DNA from: Henckelia pumila
Taxonomy: Eukaryota > Streptophyta > Magnoliopsida > Lamiales > Gesneriaceae
NCBI RefSeq assembly: GCF_033568475.1
Contig: NW_027331833.1
Span: 3,162,001-3,226,000 of the forward strand
Direction: 5' to 3'
Length of the DNA stretch: 64,000 nt
A program made the translations under genes and the position numbers. Positions 10,686 to 24,469 of this stretch are shown piece by piece. Below the pieces are notes generated by a model. It was not told where the DNA came from. It saw nothing but the letters and a program-made list of their open reading frames with translations, and ran no database searches. Each line of letters begins with the position of its first letter. The first letter of the stretch is position 1.

Positions 10686-12519
10686 GAAAAGTTTATTCGA
10701 TGCTAGCAATATTGAAGATATATACCACATCTTTTAGATGTTGGGTCCTTTTGTAAGCATTACGAAGTATGTGTGACATAATAGGGCCTATGTAAGTTAG
10801 CACTAACGCCACCCAAAAAGAATACAAAAACAAAGAAGGCAAATCTCGACATCGATTCCATATATATTATTTATATATGTTAAACAAAAGCAACTTGTGT
10901 ATTTATTGGATATATCTTTCCTACTATAAACAATTTTAATTAATTTTATGGGCTCATGCCATTTCCCACATATTGGTCGTCTATAAAAGTATATCTAAAT
11001 TAGTCGAGTTCGTAAGATTTCATGAGATAAAAACGAAAATTTTGATCAGCTCAAATTCTAGTCGTGAATACACATTAAGTGAATATAGACGTATTTGTTT
11101 AATAATAATTAATTCACCAATTATATATATTTAATTAACTAATTACAAAATAGTAATTAGTTAGGACAGAACTAGGTAATGTCACGTGCGATGGTGTAGT
11201 GTTACGACTTACGCAAGCTTCCAAATCATTTGACCAGTGACCAGAATAGCTTATTATATTTAATTTGACGTATTGTGAATTTGTGATTACTTTTTATACA
11301 ATTCAAATGTAAAATAAATACGGGGCAAATGTACTTGGCAATTTGACAGAAAAAAGGTTCATATAAATGTTTCAACTTTTAATCATATTCTAAGTATCAT
11401 CGTGTTAACTTATACTAAAACTCAAATTTATGTTCTCTTAATTAAAAGAAACACTCTTTAAAATAATAAAAGATTAATCCATAAATTAATATTAATAAAA
11501 TTTCACGATTCTAACATAATTAATTTATAAAATTTGTATTGTACTATTAGTTAAACTTGACATTAGAATATTGAACCTACTACATATATATTCTCACGTG
11601 TTTTTAATTTCATAGAAAAATAAAATGGCATAATATATAAAAGCGTTATAAAGATTGCTCTAATGAATTTAAAACTGTTTGGGAGGGATAGCCCTATGGT
11701 TGAGTATGGCATTTAATAAGTAAATTGAATAGCCTTGACTTTTACATTTATTTATACGACTACATATGCATGCTATCCAAATTTTGCAAATTAATTCATT
11801 GCATTATGAAAATGATTAATTTAAGTATAGAAGTCCAGTAAAGCCCATTAATTAAAAATCATTTTTAACTCTTCAGTTATTATCATGTGGGATAGGGTCA
11901 TCGCAATCATCCCTCCTTCAGAACGTGACGTTCTCGTAGCGGCCTAATCTCGATTCACCAGCATCGAGAATCTAGACTCCTACAGGTTCAAGACGTGTCT
12001 CCGATGATGTAGCACTTTGTCTCGCAGATTCAAGAAATGGCCTCTCATCACATAGCAACTTTGTCATGCATAGGACTTGTTTCTCGCGGTTGGCCGGCTG
12101 GTGACTATTTGTAATACCATTCTGTCACACCTCAGCCTCAAGCTCGTGTCTGCGTGACTGCACAATGAACTCTATATGAACTACTTCATATATATTCTTA
12201 AATGCCATGCCCCGACCCCAGGCCCGTACTTCGTATTCGTTCTTGTTTTACGAAAATTATTAACTCAAGTTTCTATAAAAAATTCATTGAAACTCATTAT
12301 AAACCATTCTTTAACTCTTCAATTATTTCCATATAGGATAGGGCATCAAAACATATATATATATCCATGAGACCTACTCATATATCTATATATATATTTC
12401 TATATAGAATATTAAAGTTAAACTTTTATATTAAATATTTTGGTCTATTAATGGTGAAGCCTAACATTTTTATTTTTCACTATTTTCTCTCTTCAACCCT
12501 CTATTTCTCTCAAACATTT
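10016..12519. other. AT-rich intergenic DNA
   Basis: No gene is visible. It starts with the right half of the inverted repeat split by Tekay-1 (to about 10140). A direct repeat is present: the phrase around 'taactcttcagttatt...gataggg' at 11870-11898 recurs with changes at 12310-12342. Between them is a GC-richer stretch (11900-12230) that may be an old LTR fragment; I cannot place it. Confidence 0.45.
10646..10682. repeat. (AT)n microsatellite
   Basis: Uninterrupted AT dinucleotide tract read directly. Confidence 0.9.
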
Positions 12520-12527
12520 CAATCAAC

Positions 12528-13011
12528 CAGTGTTCGAAAATTCGGGCTAGGCGGCCGCCTAGGCGCTAGGCGCCGGGTGGCCGCACCGAAAACATGCTAA
12601 TCGGTCGGCCTAGGCGGCCTTGGCGCCTAGAAGGTCCTAAGTTTTATAAGCCCTAAACTGATGTACGACAAGAAAATTGATTCGTTGGCTTGCCCTAGAT
12701 CAAAATTCATCTTTCATTGTCTGCATGATTGAGTAACCAGAGCATCTCGCAAATGATAAGGCTGAAGAATCAAAGCGAATGAAGAAGCCCACATTTTGAG
12801 TGTCATATTTGAAGAAAAATTTGGTGTTTGCTCTTTCTTCAAATACTGAACTCATTTTAAATTTGATATTATTGTCTTGGAGTTATAATATTTCATTTAT
12901 TAAGTTGAAACCGTAGAATCCGCCTAGTGCCGCCTAGTCCCCGCCTAGGCGGCCTAGGCGCTAGGCGCTGGTCTGGCGCCCGACTAGCGCCTAGCGAATT
13001 TTAGAACCATG
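12528..13011. mobile_element. Non-autonomous hAT-type element with CCTAGGCGG-rich ends
   Basis: 484 bp. The left end is CAGTGTTCGAAAATTCG; the right end reads, inverted, CATGGTTCTAAAATTCG. Behind the ends lie GC-rich stretches of overlapping CTAGGCG and GCCGCCTAG words that pair with each other. A perfect 8-bp target duplication CAATCAAC flanks it (12520-12527, 13012-13019). An 8-bp duplication and CA..TG termini fit the hAT superfamily. No transposase frame. Confidence 0.85.
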
Positions 13012-13580
13012 CAATCAACCGATGAACTAATACAAATTATTGATTCTTAACATAATTACAAATATTCAATATTTACATTTTTGACATTTATCGCATGTGC
13101 ATCTAGCTATTTCTGTGAGATAAATCGATCCGATCTATACATGCAGTAAAAAGTAATAGTTTTTATTAAAATAAGTCTATTACACAATATTTCTCCAAAA
13201 TTTAATAATTAACAAAACAATGATAATTTTTCTAATGAAAAATAATATTTAGGACATAACAAGTAATATTTTCATAGATCGACTACTTTTAACTTGAATT
13301 AGCATATATTACACAATATTTCTTCATAATATAACAAAAAAAAAACGATACCTTTGCAATGAAAAATTATATTTAAATATAAAATACTTTTTATGGCTCG
13401 AGTCCGATCGAAATTTTTTTTCACAAATTTGACTCGTGAAATAATCTTAAAAAATGTGTGTGTGCATATAAATACAATCACAAGGTTCGAAGTAGTTGTG
13501 TTCTCAAAAATATTACATAAAAAAATTATAGATATTTATTTCATGAGAGTAAGTTAACTTATATACTCATTCTATCACAT

Positions 13581-13763
13581 AGGGACGGAGTCAAAAAATT
13601 TAACTATGAAGGATCAAAATATTTTTTTATCGAATGAAGGGAGCAGTACTCTGGATACTTAAAAAAATAAGTGTTATTATAAATTTGGAGACTAACATAA
13701 CAGATAATTAACAAACTTGAAGAGGACGAATGCATTACGGACCCCCTTTTTGACTCTATCCCT
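13581..13763. mobile_element. Possible small terminal-inverted-repeat element
   Basis: Left AGGGACGGAGTCAAAAA pairs with right TTTTTGACTCTATCCCT. No clear target duplication was found, so this is a weak call. Confidence 0.4.
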
Positions 13764-14204
13764 GTCCCATCATATGCCCCAGCACATGGCCGTTTAAATT
13801 TTAGCTTCCATTCGACCATTGGGGCAAACTGTAACTATCACTCCCGTAAAATGTTACAAAATATAAAATATATCCCTGATGTTAAATTAAATATTTTTTA
13901 CGATCTAGCGTTCCAAAAATGAGGCACATTTCCTCCATTTGGTAAGCGGTTTTACACCTAGTTTTTAGAAATAAGGGATTTTAAAATATCATTAATTTCA
14001 CATTAGATTTCACATTAGAGTTTATTTGATCTTTGGGATCATTTTAAGGGTACTAAATTATATTTTCCCATGATATGATAGTTTAAGTTTTGTTTGTCTT
14101 GTTTTTCAAAGATGATTGAAGGATAGTTTACAAAAATATAAAAATTGAAATTTACAACTTTGGCCTTATACATATATATTAATTTTGATACATCCTAATG
14201 TACA

Positions 14205-14345
14205 GGATTTTTGTGAGCGACCACCAATTGTAAAAAAAAAAAATGAAACACTAAAATCCACGGGTTTTAGTGATCGCTCACGAAAATTCTGTGAGCAACC
14301 TACATCCGAGAGTGCAGGATTTTCGTGAGCAACCACTAAAACTCA
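14205..14345. repeat. Inverted and direct repeats of a GTGAGCGACCAC word
   Basis: 'aggatttttgtgagcgacca' recurs inverted as 'gatcgctcacgaaaattct' about 65 bases on, then again in direct orientation near 14318-14336. This could form a hairpin; no function is assigned. Confidence 0.5.
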
Positions 14346-17300
14346 CCTATGAGTTTTAGTTGTGCAAAAAAACAAAAACAAAAACCATTAAACCCCACTG
14401 ACAAGAGCCTGCAACCAACAACAAGAGTGTTAGGAGGAGCCGGGAGATGTTCGTATCTCCTCCGATGCTCAAGTCAGATGCGATCAAGTGATCTGTGTGC
14501 ACTCGATGATGTGGAACATCTAACAATGAAATCGAACCATCTCATAAAATTACATTAAGATTTAGAAGATCTATGTTTTTTCGTGTTCGTAAGATCTCAC
14601 TGGTTGCAGTTTCAATTCAATATCAATGCCTAGAGGTTAGATCGTTCCTGCATTTATTTTTTTGCATATCGATCTTTAAGTGTTACGGTCATGCGTATAT
14701 GAATCAAATTTATTTATTCTGTATATTAAATTTCTAACAACATGATGTATCTAATTGACCAAGATGACGATGCAGATATATATGACAAAAATTCCAAAAA
14801 CTGTTATATAAGTTGGTCTAGTTAGATAGACTTTGTTCATCACTTCATCAAATTGATCAAAATATTTCGGTCTTAATATAATAAATTGGTATTTTTGGGG
14901 TAAATTTAATTTGATTTTCGCTGTCTTGGCCTCCAGATATTGTTGACATATATATGCAGCATAATATCACCAGCAAACCGGTGAAAACTGGCTAACTATG
15001 CCAAACAAAAAACAATTTATTACACCAAAACCAAATCTTAACCAATAAAGGACCAAAATGGAAAAGAAAAGGAAAAGGAAAAAGAAAAAGAAACCAAATA
15101 AATAATGAAGCTCACAAGTCTCTATTATTTGAAGAGACTTTATGGTACAAAAGAACAAAATATATAAGATTATACCAAAACACGCTTTATGTACTAGCTA
15201 GGCTTAGGTTGATGAGAAAAAGCACCCAAAAGTGGTAGTCGCATAGACATAGCACCTCCATCAGTAAAATCGTGTTCCAGTTCATATATAAGGCGGACAT
15301 TTTGCAATGGATTATCGTTTAATATACACTTCCCGACTTGGTGGAAACCACTAAATTTCTGTAAATTCCACTTCCCTTCAATTGGATGTATTTTTTTAAG
15401 CAAATGGAAGGCATAAATCGTGATTTCAGGTTCTTGTTTTTGGGTTTATTTTAGGAAACCAAATTTAAAAAATTTGATGTTTTTCTATATATATGCATTT
15501 TTTTTTTACTTTGATATATTTACATTTGAAACGAAAAATTGAAAAGACATCGATAGATAATTAAATAATGGATTAACTAGTGTTGATTTTCATTTTTCAT
15601 CCCTTGAGTTCCTATTTTGGTTAAGGCTGGCATACCGAACCAAAATACCCATTTTTTGAGATATCGTACCGAAATTTTTCGATATATACGCATTTTTTAG
15701 TATATCTAATGTTTTTTTGGTATTTATACGGTATTTTTATGGATTTTTTCTATACAAAAATTTCAAAATTTCGATATCGGTATCATTATGAATTTTTTTC
15801 ATACCAATATTTTTTATACGGTATACCGAAAATTCATTCCTAATTTTAATGCGTTCCTCATGTAACGGAATAGCCCCTCAACATTGTTAAATCGTTAAAA
15901 AATAAAAAGTAACGGATTTAAGCACGCGGTAGCAGTTATGTTGTCATTTTCCCCAAATTGGTCCATTCCCTAACCTATTTTCATCATATTCCTCCAAATT
16001 TCACACTTCCCCTAACCCCCAGCTTGCCTCCTACTGCATCACTTGATTAGATTTTTTTTAGAACAATCTATTTAATTTTATACAAGAATCAATTCTATGT
16101 TCGAATGAAATATAAAAAAATAATAATTCCTTTGAAATTTTCCCTAGAAGAAGTGTCCCTCTTCTCTTAATATGTTTTAAGAAAGAAATCACTTATGTGA
16201 TATTTTACATCCAAATGATATTCCCTAAGATATAAATGGCCTAAATTGTATAAAAACAAACATGTGATACAAAAAATAAACGTTACGTTAAGAATGCAAA
16301 TTTAAACTATATAGGGAAGATTATATATTCTGTTTATAAGGGTATAGTAATTTTAAATTAATTATAGTGGTGACACGGACACTCAATGCTTGTATATATA
16401 GTAATATATATATCTTGCTCGATCTATTCGTGCATGCACAATAATATCTTCATTTTAATTAAATATTATATATAAATCAACTGGAAAATAAATTTCGGAC
16501 TCAAATCATAATAATATAAAGGAGCACAAATATTTAAATTCAGGGGAAAGAGTGTGTCATGCATCGCGTTCGTAAATACGTACATATGATTACGAGTTAC
16601 GAAACCCTAAAACTAGGAACCAGAAAATATGGAGTTGGTATACTGAGATGCATGTGGCGTCAGACATGATTATGTAATGGCGCACCAATAAATAAATATA
16701 TATGTTTATGTATGTGTGTACGTGTAAATATATATAAAATTTAATATTGTATAGATTGAGAGAGGAATATGTCTCATTTTGAGTTTTGGTCTAGCACTCA
16801 AAATATAGTTTCGTGAAGCAACTTTGTGTTTTATTTTTTTTTTGTAAATCATGTTTCATATATAATTTGCGTATTGACAATGACATGACACAAATACTAA
16901 TTAGGATCGAAAGCTTACTATGTTATCAAAAATTATAGTTGATGGTTAACGTAGCATAATATCGGATAAGTCAGTGATACCTCACACAATATTAGTAATT
17001 ATAGATGTCATATCAATATATTTTGTAGTCATGATTTCAATACTCTAGCGAAAAACGGACTAAAACTGCGAGAAAAACAAAGTTACTTGTTATTACTACA
17101 CTAACACTACATATAGAAGACCAATATGTATCACAATTCTCTCTAAAATATGTTATATTGTAAATATTTTGAAAAATAAAATTCTTACTATTAATTGAAG
17201 ATAACATAAATTTTTGTATTAAAAAAATAAACATTTTCATTTTCTGATTTCGGAAAAACTAAAGTTTCGAATTTCTTATAATTATTTTCTAATGGCGGCT

Positions 17301-18792
17301 TGTCAAAATTTCATAAATGATAAGGAATGGTGCTATCAACTATATATGAAAGCTTCAAATAACTGTCTAATAGTTTGAAATGTGGAGACCAACTTATTGG
17401 ACTTCTAATAAAATGTACTGTACAGATTAGAAATTTGTGAAACATCAATTGTTAGGCAGGAATTTTGAATTTTCTGAATAAACTGAAATCTATTTATTGG
17501 TTTTTTGAATAATTTAGGAAAGGACGCAAATTATTTTATTTCTATACAAATAACGAGTCATATCTAGTAAAATAAAATAATTGTAATTTTTAATCGAACG
17601 AACTAGAGAATTTTATTAATTCTCTCCCTTGCGAGTCCAGTAGAGCTTATGAAAAGTTTAAATTTAATTTTTTTAAATGGGCTTTTATTTAATTTAATTT
17701 ATTCTTTTAATTTTAAAAGTCTATTTCGACACGAGACTATTAAAGTAGTGAATAGGGTGGCCTACTGAAATTAATCAATTATAACTAACCATCCGTTAAA
17801 TACTCATCCGTACAATCTTTAAATAGCTATAATAATCAGTTAAACACCACATTAATTGCCCTTTCCCCACGACTTTAAACGTAAAAAACAGTTATCTCCG
17901 TTACGGGTTATTCATAATTTTAATAAATATAAAATAATATTTAGTAATTTAAAAAAATTTAAAGTATAAACGATATTGTAATTATATATATATATATAAA
18001 TTAAAAATAAGTTAATTATTCTAAAATTTTTAATCTTATTAATATATTGCATGTAAAGATAAATCTAAAATTATAATTTTAATCTATGTTTTATTAATAG
18101 AGGGTTTTAGACTTGTGTACTTTAATATAAGTATAGATGAAACATAATTATATTTATTATTTTTTACTAATATTATTATTAATATTATAATATTTTTATT
18201 GATTATTATCAATATTATAATAATTAGAAATATTATTATTATTAAATTAGTCACACTTATTCCTAATATAATATTATTTATTATTGTAAAATTCACTAAA
18301 CACGCAGCAAAATACGTCTTGTAAAAAATAACTGCAATTTTACATGTAGAATTAATTTTATAGTTTTGAATGATTTGGGACGGTTGCAGTCGGTTTGCAC
18401 TTTTTTAATGAAAAAAAATTAAAACATATATTCAAATTGATTCAAAAACAATAACAATATAATTTTTTAAAAATATAAAATTTAAGTCAAATTAGTACAA
18501 AAATAAAACTAGATATTAAATAATAATAATAAAGATTCAAAACTAAGTTAATAATTGAACACAACAAAACACTCATGAAAAATGACATTTCTTTTACACT
18601 ATGTTGTCATATTTTTTTTAATTTCAAAATTTAAACAAATATTTGTAAATAAATAAATACTTTAACATATAAAATACTAATTTAAAGAATATTAAGAAAA
18701 AAATGTGTTTTCTTTGCACGAAAAATAATTTTTAAGAGAGTTTGAGATATATTTAATGACATTTTCTTTAAATGAATATGTTCTAACCTTAA

Positions 18793-19238
18793 CAATGTGT
18801 TTGGATGTCGAATTTGAAATTGGATTTGTATTTGTATTTGTATTTGGATTTGGATTTGGATTTGGATTTGGATTTGGATTTTAAAATCCATGGAATTGAA
18901 ATTTCGTTTTGTGTTTGGCAAAAAGTTAAAATATATTTTAAAATTTGATAGTATAAATTTTGGATAAATGATATTTTATAAAAAATATAAAAAAAAAACT
19001 TAAAATTTATAAGTAAAATATATGAATTTATTATTAAAAATAATTTTATTGTTTTATAAACTCAAATCCCGTGAAATCCCGTGAAATCCGACCAATTTTA
19101 TCAAGATTTCACTTTACTAATTGAAATCCTATGAAATCCCACCAAATACCAATCCCGTTTTGAAATCCCAAGTTGTCAAACACTAAAACGGTATTTTCAA
19201 TTCCAAATTCCACCAAATCCCGTGATCCAAACACAGTG
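18793..19238. mobile_element. Possible MITE with TGTGTTTGGAT ends and a GGATTT hexamer array
   Basis: Left end CAATGTGTTTGGATGTC; right end inverted CACTGTGTTTGGATCAC. Inside the left end is an array of GTATTT and GGATTT hexamers (about 18820-18880). Near the right end, inverted 'aaatccc' words pair with it. No clean target duplication, so the superfamily is open. Confidence 0.55.
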
Positions 19239-19958
19239 ATGTTCGCGCTGATCGAGTATTTGAGCGTCAATATTCAGAGTTCGATCATCTCTGTCAATAA
19301 CTTCTCAGACGAGCATGTAGTGTAAGATTTGTTCGATTTAATTTACGTTACTAACGTAATTTACAAACTAATGTGTTGCTACGAAGATTTACTCATTATG
19401 TATAAAATGACAGTGACTCCGAATTTGAAATTTCTACGCTATAAAAAAAATTTCAAAGATATTTGGAAGACATTTCATTTCATGTAATAATTCGTCAGTT
19501 ATATCTTCCAGTTGGTGTTGGTTAGGTCCTCCCACGAACATTATAGTTAGTTCCCCATACCGGCGCATTTTAGCAGGCCCCTACCTGCCAAATGTTCAGC
19601 CACGTGTCCCCACTGCTAAAAGGCGCCATCCATATCCTATACAATTCAAACGAACTCTCCCCTTCTCGGATTTCGCGAGACGTTTCCTTTTACACAATAC
19701 GTATAATATTATAATATATGCTAAAAACACTATTAACACACAAAATATTATAATTTTTTTTCCCTAAAATACACCACTATGATCAGTACAAAAGTCAAGT
19801 CAATATATTATATTTTATATCAAATATATGTCGAGATTTTACGTTAAATTTATATTCACATCAAAATTTCATATAAAAAAAAATTACAGGTAATAATAAT
19901 ATTTGCCCCTCGAATTTCCTTTTCGTGCTGAAACTAGAAATTACCTGATGCGAACCTG

Positions 19959-19959
<1 letters not shown>

Positions 19960-20004
<45 letters not shown>

Positions 20005-20012
20005 TATATATA
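19960..20012. repeat. (TA)n microsatellite upstream of the ACR4-like gene
   Basis: A TA dinucleotide tract with one interruption, read directly, ending just before the likely leader. Confidence 0.9.
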
Positions 20013-20447
20013 TTCACACACACACGTACATAGAGACAACAGAGAGGGAGTGAAGCTGCGAGTTTATTTTCGTAAAATCGATGAAATAAAGCTGTTTTGA
20101 GATTTCTTGATTCGATTATATCATACTTATGGGAAGAATATAATATATATGCATATACAAGATTTGATTTTTGTTCGGACATAGCTTATTTCATCATCGT
20201 TTTTGTCCTAAGGGGTCAAGAAAATCTCTGTAACCAGGCAAAGAATCCTCAAGAATTTCAAAGGTTTCGTTCCATCTTCAGTTCTTTTCTTGCTTCTTCT
20301 TTTGCTGATTATTTGGCGCATCGAGTTAAGCTTTCACTTTTATTCATCGTATTGGGTTTCGTGTGTGTACTGCGTGTATTTTTAATTTTTTTTTTTATTT
20401 CTTGGTGTTCTGTTTTCGACTGTTTAAGGTTCATTTGTTCCAGTCAA

Positions 20448-20540
20448 ATGTTTGATAGTCTTGATTTGCTTCTGCAAAAGTCAAGCAGTCTGTTGCCTCC
20501 TCCACCAGATCAGGAACAGGGGAGGAACGACTCAGAGTAG
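20448..20540 (+). CDS. Possible upstream ORF in the ACR4-like leader, 30 aa
   Basis: ATG at 20448, stop TAG at 20538-20540, ending 150 nt before the main ATG. The peptide starts MFDSLDLLLQKSSS and has a run of four prolines. It is the downstream end of a longer open frame starting at 20097. Whether it lies in the mature leader is unknown. If so, it could reduce translation of the main frame; this is inference only. Confidence 0.35.
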   Translation: MFDSLDLLLQKSSSLLPPPPDQEQGRNDSE

Positions 20541-20690
20541 TAGCGGACGTTAAATTTGAAATTTTGTGTGTAATTTTTCGAGTCGGCCCCTTGAAGAGTG
20601 GTTGAAAATTGAAGGATATATACAATTTGTTTCTGTATCTCAACTTTCTATCCTTTTCCCACAGAGGCACCACTTAGTTTTCTGCCAAAC

Positions 20691-22555
20691 ATGGATGATG
20701 AATACGAGAAGTTTATTAGGAGAATGAACCCTCCAAGGTATACATACAAATATGCACATATATGTGATTTCTATATGCAAGGAAGTTACTTGATTCGAAT
20801 TCCATAATAAAATTCAACGTTACTTGTTGCCAGAGTTGTCATTGATAACGAATCGTGCAAAAACGCCACGGTTATTCAGGTATGTCTAGCCTTGGACTCT
20901 GGATTTGTGAGTGAATTTATTCGATTTTCGATTTTTGATTTTTTTCGGGTACGTGTTTTGGTGCAGGTGGACAGTGCTAACAAACATGGTATTCTTCTTG
21001 AAGTGGTGCAAGTCCTTATTGATCTCAATCTCATTATAACCAAAGCTTATATAACGTCTGATGGCGGATGGTTCATGGATGGTAAAGACGTTTTCGTGCT
21101 AATTTAGGAAAGATAGGTTTAATTTAGTGTGTTTTATGGAGTTGAAATACAATCTTGAAGCTTTTTCTTCGACCAGTTTTCAATGTCACCGATCATGATG
21201 GGAACAAGATAACAGATGCTGAGATTCTGAGTTATATTCAAAAGGTGGTATATTCTTGGTGCTAATGATGGCGATTTTGACGGTTTTGTGTCTGCGGTGT
21301 GCATATACCAGCAAGAGTTTGTGATTTTTTTTTTTTTGTCTTTCATTTTCAGTCACTTGGTCCTGATTCTTGCTTCGCCACCTCAATGAGACGATCCGTG
21401 GGGCTAACGTCCGAAATGGACCACACTTCAATCGAGTTAATAGGAAGCGATAGACCGGGGCTGCTTTCTGAAGTTAGCGCGGTGCTAACCCACCTCAAGT
21501 GCAATGTGGTGAATGCTGAGGTCTGGACACATAACACGCGTGCAGCAGCCGTGATGCAAGTGACTGATGAGTTAACAGGAGGCGCGATCACCGATCCCGA
21601 AAAACTAACTATGGTTAAGCGCCTTTTATGCAATGTTCTTAAGGGCAGCAACAAGTCTAGAGAAGCCAAAACCGTGGTGTCTCATGGGGGGACTCATACC
21701 GAAAGAAGGCTTCATCAGATGATGCTTGCTGACAGAGATTATGAGAGAATGGGGGACGATTCTTTGGACGATAAGGAGAGGCCGAGTGTTAACGTTGTCA
21801 ATTGGAATGACAAGGACTACTCGGTGGTCACGATCCGGTGCAAGGATAGGCCGAAGCTTCTGTTTGATGTTTTGTGCACTTTGACAGATATGCAGTACGT
21901 CGTTTTCCACGGGAGCGTCGACGCAGAGGGACCCGAAGCTCATCAGGTAATTAATTTGTCCTTCATCTATGCATGTTCAAGGTTTTGTGACATGATCTGA
22001 GAAATTATTTTCGAATTCGTGTTTTTAAGGAGTATTGCGTGAGACATGTCGACGGATCGCCGTTGAAATCGGATGCAGAGAGACAAAGGGTGATTCAATG
22101 TCTTGAAGCAGCAATACAAAGGAGAGTGTCCGAGGTAAAGAATAAACATTGCATATGATTTCTATTTTCTTATATGAATCTTTCTATGTAACTTGTTCCA
22201 TTTTCTCCCAAAGGGCTTGAAGCTAGAACTCTGCACAACAGACAGAGTAGGGCTATTGTCTGATGTAACACGCATTTTTCGCGAAAATAGCCTAACCGTG
22301 ACCCGAGCCGAAGTGACTACAAGAGCCGGCAAGGCCGTTAACACATTCTACGTACGCGATGCGTCGGGGTACCCGGTCGACCCCAAGATTATAGATTCCA
22401 TACGACAAACGATCGGACGGACGATACTTCGAGTAAAAGGCTGTCCCGACGAGACGAATCAAGTCCCGCAAGAGTCTCCAACTAGGTTTCTGTTTGGAGG
22501 GCTCTTCAAATCCAGATCATTTTGTAATTTTGGATTGATAAGGTCTGATTCTTGA
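20691..22555 (+). CDS. ACR4: ACT-domain repeat protein, ACR4-like, seven coding exons, 438 aa
   Basis: Exons: 20691-20737, 20834-20879, 20967-21081, 21177-21244, 21353-21946, 22030-22134, 22214-22555. All introns are GT..AG, and the sum is 1317 nt, or 439 codons with the stop. The start [16 protein letters not shown] is the typical family N-terminus. ACT domains lie at about residues 31-90, 118-190, 246-322 and 327-400, with D/E-R-P/V-G-L-L-type turns such as SDRPGLLSE and TDRVGLLSD. Residues 191-245 hold the family linker ([22 protein letters not shown]). The C-terminus [16 protein letters not shown] matches ACR4/ACR5 relatives. Plant ACR proteins consist of four ACT domains without a catalytic domain and are thought to bind amino acids; the exact role is poorly known. 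Length is close to the Arabidopsis ACR4 length I recall. The gene looks intact. ACR5 is the main alternative name. Confidence 0.93.
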
Positions 22556-24461
22556 AGCCTTCAAAGATAAAGAGTAGCACCATATATGTTTCGTTTAGCT
22601 CTCTCATTTGTTTAGTGAAAGAGTCCTTATTTAGTATATTCTTAAGTATAAAATATCTCTTGCACTTCTTTAATAAATATTATAATATCATCAAATTATT
22701 TAAAATTTAGTCATTTATTTTCTTTCAATTTGATTTCGCAATTCATTGTCCTTACATCATATCTAACGGTTCCAAATGTATTGGTAGCCGTTGAATTTTG
22801 ACATTGATTATAGACTGTTTAAATTATTTAAATTTGAATTTTATAATAATTTTATATGCTAACTAGTTATAATTAATTCGTGTATAGTAACGGCTGCCAA
22901 TGCTAATCATCGATCGCTTGAAAACGATATGCACTTGACGTTTTATGTCTTCCTCGCCTACATATATATTAGAGAACTTTTTTCAAAAAAAAAATTGACA
23001 TGACTACTCGCATTCGCTATTTTTTTGGTGTATATTGAATAAATTCCTGAATTAATACAATAATATGTAAAACACGCTAGTCAGATAATTGTTTTGGACA
23101 AATCCCGTGTGACAAACTAGTTCAAGAAAATTTTGATAGACAAATCGAACACCTGACCACTGGTCGTTCATAGTTAAAATTCATACTATTCATCAATATT
23201 GTTAATTTGAGAATCGACATTTAGTTATCGTTTGGTGTATAGAATAAGACATTAAATTACGTATTTTATGCTATCATATTATTCAAATATACTGATTTAT
23301 ATCCTTGTATTACACATTATTTATCATCTTATCGATAAACCGCTATCATAATAACTATTTTTTGGATCACTTTTTGACGTGTTGCATTTTTATATTACCA
23401 TTAGTGTTTCAATATCTTGACTTCCATTTTCTTTATCTATTTTTCCAAAACACCACTTCCTTTTGTGATAATATGAAAAGGTAGACTCATAAATCATAAT
23501 ACGAGTCTCTTGGTTATGTATTTTTTATTTCCTAAAACAATATATATTCTGGCAACTAAAATATATACCAATATTTTTGTCTGTTAGTGCGAGCACAGGA
23601 GAACCCCAATACTTTTTTTTTTTTTTAAATGAAAAACTGTCAAAGAGTACAGCTTGCCATGATTTTTTTTCTCAATTGGATGTATGAAAATTATATTTTT
23701 GATCGTGTAAGTTACATATACTCCATTTTTTTATCCCATTAATTGTCAATTTATGGTATTAAATAGTCCACTAAGTTGCATTTCTTTTCGATTTTCGTCC
23801 ACTTTTATCGAAGTGCTAATGAGGCACCAAAAAATATAACATGTCACGAGAAAATAATGACAAAACACCATATATTGTTGATAAGTCTGATATCACGTTA
23901 GTACTCCAGTGAAAAGAACTAAAATTGAAAAAAAAAACATGCAAGTTAATTAGTGGATTAAAATCTTGATTCACACATAACAAAACATGACAAAAAATGT
24001 AACCTTCCCCAAATAAAAATTCAAATTTTGTCTCTCATTGTGTGTGTGTATGTATAATAATAATAATATAAATCGATATTTAAGTCATTCCCTCGCCATT
24101 CTAAAGCCTAATTAAGTTCCTTAGCCATGGGGGCCATATAGTTGGTCGTGGGGTCGGCGGCTTACATTTTCTTTATCTCTAAAGCATGCTTTAACCGTTA
24201 GAAAAGGGCAAGTAATTGCTGATGACTTATAATTGATCTGGCATCAAGATTCTAAGTTTGGGATAATGTCTCGGGTTTGAAAATCAATTATATCAATTTT
24301 CTTCGAAACTAAAAAAAAAGACAGGTAATTAAACGAATTTAATCTTTAATAATCTTTATAGCGTGCAAAATGTAAAAATAAATAATTATACATTTTTTTT
24401 CTTACAGTAGTTCAAAATTATAGATTAATCTAAATAATTAAATGAATTGCGCATATTGTCC
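22556..24461. other. Intergenic DNA after the ACR4-like gene
   Basis: No gene is visible. A loosely palindromic stretch at about 23690-23960 resembles the 'ttggtcc...ctaa' inverted-repeat family. About 23060-23165 resembles 55135-55240, sharing the phrase 'aacacctgaccactg', an old dispersed repeat. The polyadenylation site cannot be fixed. Confidence 0.5.
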
Positions 24462-24469
24462 CCTATAGC

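Larger units (their letters stand above)
13020..18792. other. Long AT-rich intergenic stretch
   Basis: No coding region can be supported; all open frames are short and AT-driven. It contains a possible small inverted-repeat element at 13581-13763, a hairpin-forming stretch at 14205-14345, and a stretch at 15630-15840 rich in 'taccgaaatttt' words. The 18.0-18.3 kb part is nearly pure A/T. Confidence 0.6.
19239..20690 (+). promoter_or_regulatory. Upstream region and probable 5' leader of the ACR4-like gene
   Basis: No other gene is visible here. A (TA)n tract lies at about 19960-20000, followed by 'cacacacacgtaca' and a pyrimidine- and GA-rich stretch that looks like a transcribed leader. The transcription start and any leader intron cannot be fixed from sequence. 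An upstream ORF is listed separately. Confidence 0.45.

Noticed and set aside
18084..18296. 70-aa isoleucine/asparagine-rich frame
   Set aside because: Translation of near-pure A/T sequence.
20097..20447. Upstream part of the 147-aa frame before the ACR4-like gene
   Set aside because: Hydrophobic, T-rich translation of what looks like leader or intron sequence; only the short distal ATG frame was kept as a tentative upstream ORF.
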